64,000 nt of DNA, from the NCBI GenBank assembly GCA_903913215.1, contig CAIWKE010000003.1, positions 124,001-188,000 on the forward strand. Reading direction: 5' to 3'. This stretch comes from an uncultured Holophagaceae bacterium. GTDB lineage: Bacteria > Acidobacteriota > Holophagae > Holophagales > Holophagaceae. The position numbers were made by a program, and so were the translations under genes. Below, one piece after another: positions 7,826 to 15,410 of this stretch (position 1 is the first letter of the stretch; each line of letters begins with the position of its first letter). Under the pieces are notes generated by a model. That model worked only from the letters and a program-made list of their open reading frames with translations, did no database searches and was not told the origin of the DNA.

Positions 7826-9589
7826 ATGCCGCTTCTCCGCCCCGACCTCGCCGACCTGCCCGCCTACCAGCGCCCTGCTGAGGCGCCCACGGGCACCCGT
7901 CTGCACATGAACGAGGCAGCTGCGGACTGGCCTGCCCAGGCGCGGGCTGCGCTGCTGGCGCGACTCCAGGAACTGCCCTTCCACCTCTATCCCGAGCGTC
8001 AGGCCGAGCTCACAGAGCGGCTGGCCCGAAGGCTGGGCGTCCCCGAAGGCGGCCTGCTCCTGGGCTCTTCTAGCGGGGCGCTCCTGGACCTGGTGGCCAT
8101 GGCGGGGCTCAGCGCAGGACAGCGCGTGGCCATCCCCGAACCGGGCTTCAGCCTCTATCCCCTCCTGGTGCGCCGCCACGGTGGCCGGGTGCATCTGGTG
8201 CCCCAGGGCACGGGCTTCCCCCTGGAGCCGTGGTTCGAAGCCCTGGACTGTCGCCAACTCTGGCTCACCCTACCCAACAATCCCACGGGGGCCTGGCTTT
8301 CGCCCGCAGAGCTGGAACCCCTGCTGGAAGCCGCTGCCGCCCGTCCCGAGCCACCGCTCGTGGTGCTGGATGAGGCCTACGTGGAGTTCGCGCCCCTTAC
8401 CCACCGCCTGGCTGTGGACCACTACCCGAACATGTTGCTGCTGCGCACCTTCAGCAAAGCCCTGGCCTCGGCCTCCTGGCGCCTGGGCTACCTGGTGGGC
8501 GATCCAGCCCTCGTGGCCCGACTGGCCACCCTGCAGCTGCCCTACTCCCTGCCCACCGCCAGCCTGGAGGCCCTGGATGTGGCCCTGGACTTCGCCGGGG
8601 ACTTTGAGGACCTGGTGCGCAGCATCCCTGGGCGCCGAGACCGCTTCACCACCGCCCTCCCCACCCACCTCGCCGCGCCCAGCGCCGGCAACTTCGTGCA
8701 CATAAGCCCGGACCCCTCCGAACTCCTGGCAGGCCATAGCTTCAAGGTCCGTCGTCTGCCCGGCGCCGATGCTGCCCGCATCACCGTGGGCAGTGAGCTG
8801 GTCATGAGCCAGGTGACCCAGGCCCTGGGCGGCGAGTTGCCAATGGCCCTGCCCCGCCCTCGACGGCGCCTCCTGGCCCTGGACATCGACGGCGTCCTCA
8901 TCGATGCGGACCGCAGCTTCATGGAGGCCGTGGCCCGGGCCTTGAAGGACCTGCGCCCCGCCCTGCCCTGGAGCGATGGCAGCTTCCGCGCCTTCAAGCG
9001 CCTGGGCGGCTTCAACAACGACTTCCGCCTCGCGGCCGGCGCCCTGGCCCTGGCCGAAGCATTTGGGGACCAGGACCTCCAGCCCCTCGTAGAGGCAGCC
9101 ATGGGCACGGGCTTCCCCCAGCTGGAGGCGCGCATCCAGGCCCTGGAGCCCGGTGCCCAGGTGGTCGTTCAGCAGCACTACGCCGAGACCATCGAACTGG
9201 AAAAGCCCCTGGCCACCCTGCCGGAATTGCAGGCAACGGGCTGGGATCTGGCCGTGCTCACGGGCCGCCCCCCGGAGGAGCTGCTGCTGGCTTGGCAGGT
9301 GCTGGGCTTCAGCCTGCCGGGGGTCTGCGACGCCGCGCCCCACCTGCGCAAACCTGAGCCCGCGGGGCTGCTGCAGTTGGCAGACGCCTTCCGGGCCGAG
9401 GAGATCCTCTTCGTGGGGGACACCGTGGACGATGCCCGCTGCCTGCGGGCCGCGGCGGCCCTGCGCCCTGAATTGACCTGGCGCTTCGCCGCCGTGGGCC
9501 CCGACCGCGATCGCTTCGCCCTGCCCTCCGACTGCCAAAGCGCGAGCCTGCGCGACCTTCTGCCGATGCTGAATCAGGAGCTGCCATGA
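7826..9589 (+). CDS. hisC: Histidinol-phosphate aminotransferase fused to a HAD-family phosphatase
   Basis: 587 residues against about 350 for a normal HisC. Residues 1-345 are a PLP-dependent fold-type I aminotransferase: LTLPNNPTG, 'VVLDEAYVEF' and the PLP lysine in TFSKALASASWRLGY (Lys211). Residues 348-587 form a HAD hydrolase: motif I LALDIDGVLID (nucleophile Asp353, acid/base Asp355), motif II VLTGR, lysine in LRKPEP and motif IV FVGDTVDDARC (about Asp532). HisB in this operon lacks its phosphatase half and no PHP-type HisK is present. The HAD part is therefore inferred to be the missing histidinol-phosphatase, so one polypeptide would do two successive steps. Its ATGA end overlaps hisB. 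Confidence 0.92.
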   Translation: MPLLRPDLADLPAYQRPAEAPTGTRLHMNEAAADWPAQARAALLARLQELPFHLYPERQAELTERLARRLGVPEGGLLLGSSSGALLDLVAMAGLSAGQRVAIPEPGFSLYPLLVRRHGGRVHLVPQGTGFPLEPWFEALDCRQLWLTLPNNPTGAWLSPAELEPLLEAAAARPEPPLVVLDEAYVEFAPLTHRLAVDHYPNMLLLRTFSKALASASWRLGYLVGDPALVARLATLQLPYSLPTASLEALDVALDFAGDFEDLVRSIPGRRDRFTTALPTHLAAPSAGNFVHISPDPSELLAGHSFKVRRLPGADAARITVGSELVMSQVTQALGGELPMALPRPRRRLLALDIDGVLIDADRSFMEAVARALKDLRPALPWSDGSFRAFKRLGGFNNDFRLAAGALALAEAFGDQDLQPLVEAAMGTGFPQLEARIQALEPGAQVVVQQHYAETIELEKPLATLPELQATGWDLAVLTGRPPEELLLAWQVLGFSLPGVCDAAPHLRKPEPAGLLQLADAFRAEEILFVGDTVDDARCLRAAAALRPELTWRFAAVGPDRDRFALPSDCQSASLRDLLPMLNQELP

Positions 9590-10170
9590 GGACTGCCACC
9601 CTCCACCGCAAGACCCAGGAGACTGACGTCAAGCTCAGCCTCAACCTGGATGGGGGCGAGTCGCGCATCCAGACGGGCCTGGGCTACTTCGACCACATGC
9701 TCTGGCAGCTGGCCAAGCACGGCGGCTTCGGCCTCGACATCGAAGCCACCGGGGACCTGCCCGTGGACAGCCACCACCTCATCGAGGATGTGGGCCTCTG
9801 TCTGGGTGATGCCCTCAGGACCGCCCTGGGCGAGCGCCGGGGCCTGGTCCGCTACGCCCACGCCTATGTGCCGCTGGACGAGGCCCTGGCCCGGGTGGTG
9901 GTGGACCTTTCGGGGCGGCCCTGGTGCGAGTTCCACGCGGAGCTGCCCCCCATCATCCTGGGCGACGGCTTCCAGGTGGAGATGGTGCGCGAGTTCTTCG
10001 TGGCCCTGGCCACCCGGGGCGGACTGGCGCTGCACGCGGACCTGCTTCGCGGCGTGAACACCCACCACAAGGTGGAGGCCCTCTTCAAGGCCCTGGCCCG
10101 CGCCCTGCGCGCGGCCACCCGCATCGAGGGCAACGACATGCCCTCAACCAAGGGGACCCTCTCCGCATGA
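9586..10170 (+). CDS. hisB: Imidazoleglycerol-phosphate dehydratase
   Basis: Dehydrates imidazoleglycerol phosphate to imidazole acetol phosphate, with manganese. 194 residues, the monofunctional form. Diagnostic metal-binding repeats are present: FDHMLWQLAKHGG, then DSHHLIEDVGLCLGDAL, and near the end NTHHKVEALFKALARAL. It does not carry the N-terminal HAD histidinol-phosphatase found in E. coli HisB; that activity is likely supplied by the HAD half of the neighbouring HisC. The start codon lies in the hisC stop (ATGA) and the stop overlaps the hisH start in the same way, so expression is coupled on both sides. Confidence 0.96.
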   Translation: MRTATLHRKTQETDVKLSLNLDGGESRIQTGLGYFDHMLWQLAKHGGFGLDIEATGDLPVDSHHLIEDVGLCLGDALRTALGERRGLVRYAHAYVPLDEALARVVVDLSGRPWCEFHAELPPIILGDGFQVEMVREFFVALATRGGLALHADLLRGVNTHHKVEALFKALARALRAATRIEGNDMPSTKGTLSA

Positions 10171-10808
10171 GCCAGGCTCCCATCACCCTCATCGACTATG
10201 ACGCCGGGAATCTGGCCTCCCTGGAGGGGGCCCTGGACCGCCTGGGCCTCGCCTACCGACGGGCCGCCAGCCCTGACGAGGCGGCTGAGAGTGGCCCCAT
10301 CATCCTGCCGGGCGTGGGCCACTTCGAGGCGGCCCAGAAGTCCCTGCGCGAGCGCGGCTGGTGGCGGCTCCTGCCCGGCCTGGTGGCCGAGGGCCGCCCC
10401 CTGCTGGGCATCTGCCTGGGCCTGCAGTTACTGGCCGAGGGCAGTGAGGAGGCCCCCCGGTCCACGGGTCTGGGCCTGCTGCCGGGTATCGTGCGGCGTT
10501 TGGGCCCCGGCGTGAAAGTGCCCCACATGGGCTGGAGCCGGGTGCGCCAGCACCACGCCCACCCAGCTCTGCCGGACCCGCACGGTGGCTGGCTCTACTT
10601 TGTCCACAGCTACGCCCTGGAACCCACGGTGAACACCATTTACGTGGCAGACCATGGCCGCCCCTTCACGGCCATCGAGGCCCGGGGCATGGTCATGGGC
10701 TTCCAGCCCCACCCCGAAAAGTCCGGCCCGGCGGGCCTGCTCCTCCTGCAGTCCACCCTGGCCTGGATGGGCGCCACCGCTCCTACCCCGGAGGCTACAT
10801 GCAACTGA
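10167..10808 (+). CDS. hisH: Imidazole glycerol phosphate synthase, glutaminase subunit
   Basis: Class I glutamine amidotransferase that releases ammonia and channels it to HisF for closure of the imidazole ring. 213 residues. The triad is visible: Cys83 in LLGICLGLQLL, His182 and Glu184 in FQPHPEKS. The oxyanion segment PGVGHF is at about 48-53. The frame stays open upstream to about 9924 inside hisB, but the ATG at 10167 overlapping the hisB stop is the right start because it gives the standard 'ITLIDYDAGN' N-terminus. The last 10 bp overlap hisA. Confidence 0.95.
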   Translation: MSQAPITLIDYDAGNLASLEGALDRLGLAYRRAASPDEAAESGPIILPGVGHFEAAQKSLRERGWWRLLPGLVAEGRPLLGICLGLQLLAEGSEEAPRSTGLGLLPGIVRRLGPGVKVPHMGWSRVRQHHAHPALPDPHGGWLYFVHSYALEPTVNTIYVADHGRPFTAIEARGMVMGFQPHPEKSGPAGLLLLQSTLAWMGATAPTPEATCN

Positions 10809-11512
10809 TCCCCAGCCTCGACCTCTACCAGGGCCGCCTGGTGCGATTGCGCCATGGTGACCCCAAGCAGGCCACCTTTTACGACCTCACCCCTGAGGGC
10901 TGGATCCGCCAGCTGGCGGACGCCGGGGCCCGCCGCATCCACCTGGTGGACCTGGATGGCGCCTTCGGCCAGCCCCGCCAGGGTCGTTTCGCCAGCCTGC
11001 CCCTGCTTTTCCCGGAGCTCCACTTCCAAGTGGGCGGCGGCCTGCGGGACCGCGCTGCCATCGACGAGGTGCTGGCCCTGGGCTTCGATGCCGTGGTGGG
11101 CACCCTCGCCGTGGAGCAACCGGCGGCCCTCAAGGGCCTGCCCGGCGACCGCATCGTGGCCGCCCTGGACCTGCGGGGCGATCGCATCACCACCCGGGGC
11201 TGGCAGGCCCCCAGCGCTTCCGAATCCAAAGATGTCTTCGCGGCCCTGCTGAACTTGGGCTTCCACCGGGCCCTGGTCACGGACGTAAGCCGGGACGGCA
11301 CCCTGGAGGGGCCGGGCCAGGAGGCCGCGGCCCTGGTGGCCGCCGCGGGCTTCCAAGTGCAGGCCTCGGGCGGGCTCAAGGCCCTCTCGGACCTGATCCC
11401 CCTGGCCAAGATTCCTGGTGTGGTGGGCTGCATCAGCGGCAAGGCCTTGATGGAGGGCTTCGTCTCCCTGGAAGACCCCCAGATCCGCAGCGCCCTCGCA
11501 GGGATCGCCTGA
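10799..11512 (+). CDS. hisA: ProFAR isomerase (1-(5-phosphoribosyl)-5-[(5-phosphoribosylamino)methylideneamino]imidazole-4-carboxamide isomerase)
   Basis: Amadori rearrangement of ProFAR to PRFAR, a half-barrel-duplicated TIM barrel. 237 residues. The first catalytic Asp is in IPSLDLYQG (Asp8); the second region is LVTDVSRDGTLEGPG. Phosphate-binding glycines occur in VGGGLRD and in 'QASGGLKAL'. The order hisH-hisA-hisF is standard. The start overlaps hisH and the stop overlaps the hisF ATG (TGATG). Nothing suggests the dual-substrate PriA form, and a trp locus is not in view. Confidence 0.94.
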   Translation: MQLIPSLDLYQGRLVRLRHGDPKQATFYDLTPEGWIRQLADAGARRIHLVDLDGAFGQPRQGRFASLPLLFPELHFQVGGGLRDRAAIDEVLALGFDAVVGTLAVEQPAALKGLPGDRIVAALDLRGDRITTRGWQAPSASESKDVFAALLNLGFHRALVTDVSRDGTLEGPGQEAAALVAAAGFQVQASGGLKALSDLIPLAKIPGVVGCISGKALMEGFVSLEDPQIRSALAGIA

Positions 11513-12264
11513 TGCCCGCCAAGCGCATCATCCCCTGCCTGGATGTGAAGCAGGGCCGCGTCGTGAAGGGCGTCCAGTTCAAGCAGCTCCGCGACCTGGG
11601 CCACCCCGTGGACCTGGCCCGGCGCTACGACGCCGAGGGCGCCGACGAGTTGGTCTTCCTGGATATCACGGCCTCCCTGGAGAACCGCGGCACCCGCGAG
11701 GCGTGGGTGCGGGATGTGGCCCGGGAGCTGAGCATCCCCTTCACCGTGGGCGGTGGCGTCAGCAGCGTGGCGGATGCCCGCAGCCTGCTCCGCTCCGGCG
11801 CTGACAAGGTGGGCATCAACACCGCCGCGGCCCTCCGCCCGGCCCTGGTCTCGGAACTGGCAGACGCCTTCGGCCGGCAATGCGTGGTGGCCGCCGTGGA
11901 CGTGAAGCGCGACCCGGACCTGGGCTGGCGGGTCTACCTCAAGGGCGGCGGCGAGCCCACGGAGCGCTCCGCCCTGGAGTGGCTCTGGGAGCTGAACGAG
12001 CTGGGCGCCGGCGAGATCCTCCTCACCTCCATGGACCGCGACGGCACCGGCGACGGCTTCGACTGTGAGCTCCTGGAGCTGGCCGCAGAGCTGCCCATCC
12101 CCCTCATCGCCTCCGGCGGGGCGGGCCTGGAGGTGCACTTCCTGGAAGCCCTGGAGCACGGGGCCGACGCAGTGCTGGCCGCCACACTCTTCCACGAGGG
12201 CATCCTGCCCATCCCCCGATTGAAGGCCTACCTGGCCCAGAACGACATCTCCGTGCGGATCTGA
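11512..12264 (+). CDS. hisF: Imidazole glycerol phosphate synthase, cyclase subunit
   Basis: Partner of HisH: uses the channelled ammonia to convert PRFAR to imidazoleglycerol phosphate and AICAR. 250 residues. Catalytic Asp11 is in IIPCLDVKQGRVVKG, and the second Asp is in TSMDRDGTGDGFD. VGGGVSS and 'ASGGAG' bind the two phosphates. Starts with the A of the hisA TGA; one base separates its stop from hisIE. AICAR made here links to purine synthesis. Confidence 0.96.
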   Translation: MPAKRIIPCLDVKQGRVVKGVQFKQLRDLGHPVDLARRYDAEGADELVFLDITASLENRGTREAWVRDVARELSIPFTVGGGVSSVADARSLLRSGADKVGINTAAALRPALVSELADAFGRQCVVAAVDVKRDPDLGWRVYLKGGGEPTERSALEWLWELNELGAGEILLTSMDRDGTGDGFDCELLELAAELPIPLIASGGAGLEVHFLEALEHGADAVLAATLFHEGILPIPRLKAYLAQNDISVRI

Positions 12265-12265
12265 C

Positions 12266-12907
12266 ATGAACATCGACACCCTCAAGTTCGGCCCCGACGG
12301 CCTCATCCCCGGCCTCGTGCAGAGCCGCAGCGGCGACGTGCTCATGGTGGCCTGGCTCAACCGGGAAGCCTTGCAGCTCACCCTCGACACGGGTTTCGTC
12401 ACCTTCTGGAGCCGCTCCCGCCAGGCCCTTTGGGTCAAGGGCGAGAGCAGTGGAAACCGCCTGCGACTGGTCCAGATCCGGCCTGACTGCGATGCGGATG
12501 TGCTCCTGATCCTCGCGGAGCCCGAGGGGCCCAGTTGCCATCGGGGCACACTCACCTGCTTCGACCCCAGCCCCGAGGGCCCGATCAGCGAGCCCTGGCC
12601 CGCCACCCTGCCCTGGCTGGGTCGCCTGGAGGCCCTGCTGGCCTCCCGCAAGGCCAGCGCGGACCTGCAGGGCAGCTACACGCAGAAGCTCTTCGCCCAG
12701 GGTGTGGACCGCATTGCCAAGAAGGTGGTGGAGGAGGCGGGCGAGGTGGTGATCGCCGCCAAGAACGACAACCGCGAGGATTTCCTGGGCGAGGCAGCGG
12801 ACCTCATCTTCCACCTCGACATGCTCCTGCTGGAGAAGGGCGCCAGCCTGCTGGACGTTGTGCAGGTGTTGCAGGAGCGCCACACGGACCGCACGGGAGC
12901 CCGCTGA
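12266..12907 (+). CDS. hisIE: Bifunctional phosphoribosyl-AMP cyclohydrolase / phosphoribosyl-ATP pyrophosphatase
   Basis: Second and third steps of histidine synthesis. Residues 1-110 are the HisI cyclohydrolase: MVAWLNREAL, FWSRSRQALWVKGESSGN, the metal-binding DCDAD and the SCHRGTLTCF zinc-ligand stretch. Residues about 120-213 are the HisE pyrophosphatase with the all-alpha MazG-like motif (KKVVEEAGEVVIAAKN, then EAADLIFHLDMLL). Domain order I-E is the usual fused form. The stop overlaps the hisZ ATG (TGATG). Confidence 0.95.
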   Translation: MNIDTLKFGPDGLIPGLVQSRSGDVLMVAWLNREALQLTLDTGFVTFWSRSRQALWVKGESSGNRLRLVQIRPDCDADVLLILAEPEGPSCHRGTLTCFDPSPEGPISEPWPATLPWLGRLEALLASRKASADLQGSYTQKLFAQGVDRIAKKVVEEAGEVVIAAKNDNREDFLGEAADLIFHLDMLLLEKGASLLDVVQVLQERHTDRTGAR

Positions 12908-13872
12908 TGGCCGTCCGCACCCCCCACTTCCCGGACCTGCTCTTCGGCTCCGCCGCCCGCCTCCGTGCCTGGGAGGGCGCCCTCATGGGCCTCCTGGCCG
13001 CCCAGGGCTACCGCGAGCTTCATCCCTCCCTGGTGCTGCGGGAAGCCGTACCCGAGGGAGGCCTGCGCTTCTTCGACGGCGACGAACTGGTAGCCCTGCG
13101 CTGGGACTTCACGGTCTCGCTGGCGGGCCTGCTGGCCCGGAGTTTCCCGGAGCCACCGCCCCGGGTCTCCTACGCGGGCGCCGTGTTCCGGCGCCCTGTG
13201 CAGCCCTGGGAGGCCGTGGAGCGCTTCGAGGTGGGCTGTGAGCGCATCCAGTCCGATGACGAAGATGGCGCCGGAGCCGACCTGGAGCTGGCTCGCCTGC
13301 TCATGGCCATTCCCGGCGCCCTGGGCCTCAAGAGCGCCATCCTCCACCTGGGCAACGCGGCCCTGGTGCGCAAGCCCCTGGAGGCCGAAGGCCTCTTCGG
13401 CGAGCTGGCCAGCGCGGTGGTGGCGGCCCTATCGCGCCGCGCCCCGCATCGCGTGGCGGAGGTCATGGACGGGCACCCGGCTGCCGCACGCATGACCGCC
13501 CACGCCCAAGCCCTTCTTTCTGACCTAGATGGCACCAAGACCTTGGACGCCCTCTCGAGCAGCCCCTATGCCCACCTGCTGCAGGGCGAGCGGGAGCACC
13601 TGCAGCGCACGCTCCAGGATCTGCTCCCGATCCTGCCGCCCAACCTGGAGCTGCGAATGGACCTGGCGGATGTTGCAGGCCTGGACTTCTACACCGGCCC
13701 CACCCTGCGCCTCTGGGCCCCGGGGGCCCAGCAAGAGCTGGCGGCCGGGGGCCGCTACGACAGCCTGTTCCCGGGCCTGGGGCGCCCCTGGAAGGCCGCA
13801 GGCTTCTGCGTGCGCCTCTCCCGCCTCCTGGACCTCGCCGCCACCCGTCCCGACCTCTTCGAGCAGCCCTGA
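12907..13872 (+). CDS. hisZ: ATP phosphoribosyltransferase regulatory subunit (HisRS-like)
   Basis: 321 residues related to the class II synthetase core of histidyl-tRNA synthetase but without charging function. HisZ binds short-form HisG and makes it active and histidine-sensitive. Class II features remain: FFDGDELVALRWDFT (motif 2-like region), 'SYAGAVFRR' (FRyE-like), 'DVAGLDFYTGPTLRLW' and a terminal AGGRYDSLFPGLG. It lacks the anticodon-binding domain of true HisRS. The start at 12907 overlaps the hisIE stop; the frame is open upstream but only as a shadow of hisIE. It lies directly before hisG, as expected for a HisZ/HisG-short pair. Confidence 0.9.
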   Translation: MAVRTPHFPDLLFGSAARLRAWEGALMGLLAAQGYRELHPSLVLREAVPEGGLRFFDGDELVALRWDFTVSLAGLLARSFPEPPPRVSYAGAVFRRPVQPWEAVERFEVGCERIQSDDEDGAGADLELARLLMAIPGALGLKSAILHLGNAALVRKPLEAEGLFGELASAVVAALSRRAPHRVAEVMDGHPAAARMTAHAQALLSDLDGTKTLDALSSSPYAHLLQGEREHLQRTLQDLLPILPPNLELRMDLADVAGLDFYTGPTLRLWAPGAQQELAAGGRYDSLFPGLGRPWKAAGFCVRLSRLLDLAATRPDLFEQP

Positions 13873-14522
13873 TGCCATCCACCCTTCTCATCGCTTTCCC
13901 AAAGGGCCGCCTCGGCGACGAGCTGGTCCCCCTCCTGGCCCAGACGCCCCTGGCCTTGGATGCCGCCGCCCTCAAGTCCCGGGTGCTGCGCATCCCCACG
14001 GCCACCCCCGGCGTGGCCGCCCTCCTACTCAAGGGCGCGGACCTGCCCCGCTATGTGGCCGCCGGTGTGGCCTGCCTGGGCATCGTGGGCTCCGACACCC
14101 TGGACGAGTTGGACATGGACCTGCTGGAGCTGGCGGACCTGGGCTTCGGCGCCTGCCGCCTCTCTCTGTGCGCCCTGGCGGGGGTCAGCCTCGACTCCCT
14201 GCGAGCCAAGCCCCACCTGCGCCTGGCCACCAAGTTTCCCAAGGCCACGGAGGCCTGGCTCACCCGTGAAGGTCTGACGGCGGAGCTGGTGCCCCTCAGC
14301 AGCAGCGCCGAGCTGGCCCCCCTGCTGGGCTTGGCGGACGCCATTGTCGATCTGGTCCAGACCGGAGGCACCCTCAAGGCCCACGGCCTGGTGGAAACCG
14401 CCGTGCTGGGCCGCTCCTCAGCCCGTCTGGTGGCCGGCCGGGGCGCCTACCTCAGCGAGCCCGGCCGTATCCGACCCCTGGCGGAAAGTCTCATCCAGGC
14501 CCTGCGCCTGCCTCCTGCCTGA
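13872..14522 (+). CDS. hisG: ATP phosphoribosyltransferase, short form
   Basis: First committed enzyme of histidine synthesis: ATP + PRPP to phosphoribosyl-ATP. At 216 residues it is the short type that lacks the C-terminal regulatory domain and requires HisZ, encoded just upstream. Marks are FPKGRL at the start, 'GIVGSDTLDE' and the PRPP-binding ADAIVDLVQTGGTLKAHGL. It is the last gene of the operon rather than the first as in enterics. No convincing terminator hairpin follows; the convergent minus-strand genes begin about 30 bp downstream. Confidence 0.95.
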   Translation: MPSTLLIAFPKGRLGDELVPLLAQTPLALDAAALKSRVLRIPTATPGVAALLLKGADLPRYVAAGVACLGIVGSDTLDELDMDLLELADLGFGACRLSLCALAGVSLDSLRAKPHLRLATKFPKATEAWLTREGLTAELVPLSSSAELAPLLGLADAIVDLVQTGGTLKAHGLVETAVLGRSSARLVAGRGAYLSEPGRIRPLAESLIQALRLPPA

Positions 14523-14551
14523 TCAGGCCGACGCGAACCTAGCCAGCCGGC

Positions 14552-15118
14552 TCAACCTCGATGCCAGGCTGGCCCTTCCTGTCCAATGCTGAGACAGGAA
14601 AAGACTCGATCCAACTGAGGCTTGAGAGAGCCTTCGACTGCCGAAAAACCTAACAGGCCTAGAAGCAGAGGACTGCCACCGGGCACCTTGATTGAGATCC
14701 CTGTGAGCCAGTAACCACCCAGATTCCCCGAGACAGCAAGGCAGGGACCCAGGGGCTGGTCAACGAGACTCATCTGCCCTAGCGCAGCGAGGAGCCGGGG
14801 TGCCACCAAGGCAGGTTCACCGCAACTTCGGGTGCCCACCCCTTCGAGCATCCTGCAGTCAAGATCCATCAGAAATGCAGCCTGGGACTTGGTGACAGTG
14901 CAGCACCGCTCCAGCGCGGAGCGCAGGGTCAGGCTCTGCCACGGTTTCTCGGTCAAATTTGGCAGGGACTGCGTCGCGCCATTGAGCAGCACGGGCGAGG
15001 TCGGCCCCGCCGAACCCGGCCACAAGGCCAGGGCCTCGACAGAATCGGGCGAGGGATGTCGCAGCCCCAAAGGCTTGGGTGCTCCGCTCTTGCCCACGGC
15101 AGCCTTCGGGCTGTTCAT
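14552..15118 (-). CDS. Truncated tandem copy of the C-terminal domain of the neighbouring ParA-like protein (possible pseudogene)
   Basis: 188 residues from the ATG at 15118. From about residue 75 on it aligns along about 105 positions with the end of the ParA-like protein at 15411-16706. Shared blocks include LERCCT, SQAAFLMDLD, APRLL, DQP-GPC, WLTG-SI-VP and PLL-GL; more than half of the positions are identical by eye. The preceding 50 residues also match weakly (SG-P, LW--SGP). The whole ATPase half is missing. The domain looks like a Roadblock/LC7-type fold (hydrophobic strand, 'LMDLD-R-L', helix), but this is inference. No strong ribosome-binding site. It could be a stand-alone adaptor or the remnant of a duplication. 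Confidence 0.55.
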   Translation of the reverse strand: MNSPKAAVGKSGAPKPLGLRHPSPDSVEALALWPGSAGPTSPVLLNGATQSLPNLTEKPWQSLTLRSALERCCTVTKSQAAFLMDLDCRMLEGVGTRSCGEPALVAPRLLAALGQMSLVDQPLGPCLAVSGNLGGYWLTGISIKVPGGSPLLLGLLGFSAVEGSLKPQLDRVFSCLSIGQEGPAWHRG

Positions 15119-15410
15119 GTAAATATGCCTAGGCTTACCTGCCCCCAGATCGAATGCCCACAGCTCCAAATATGCAAAGCCAGTTCCCCATATTTTCACT
15201 CCAGGCTAGATCAAGGTTTACCTTGTTAAAATACGTAACATATTCTATAAATGCATTTATGTTAATTTTTATTGATGCACTAAATATCCGATATGGATCC
15301 TGCGCCTTGCCCATGACCTGAGACCCGCATTCGCCCCGAGGCACGAGGAATTGCAAAGCAGTGCCGAACACAGGCGCACTTCGGGCAAGGGTGACCTGAG
15401 CCATGGAGGT
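15119..15410. other. AT-rich intergenic segment between the two related minus-strand genes
   Basis: Nearly 300 bp without a supported gene. The stretch about 15180-15300 is markedly AT-rich compared with its surroundings and probably holds the promoter of the truncated copy on the minus strand. I see no clear -35/-10 pair, no terminator hairpin and no tRNA. The composition shift fits imported or duplicated DNA. Confidence 0.5.
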
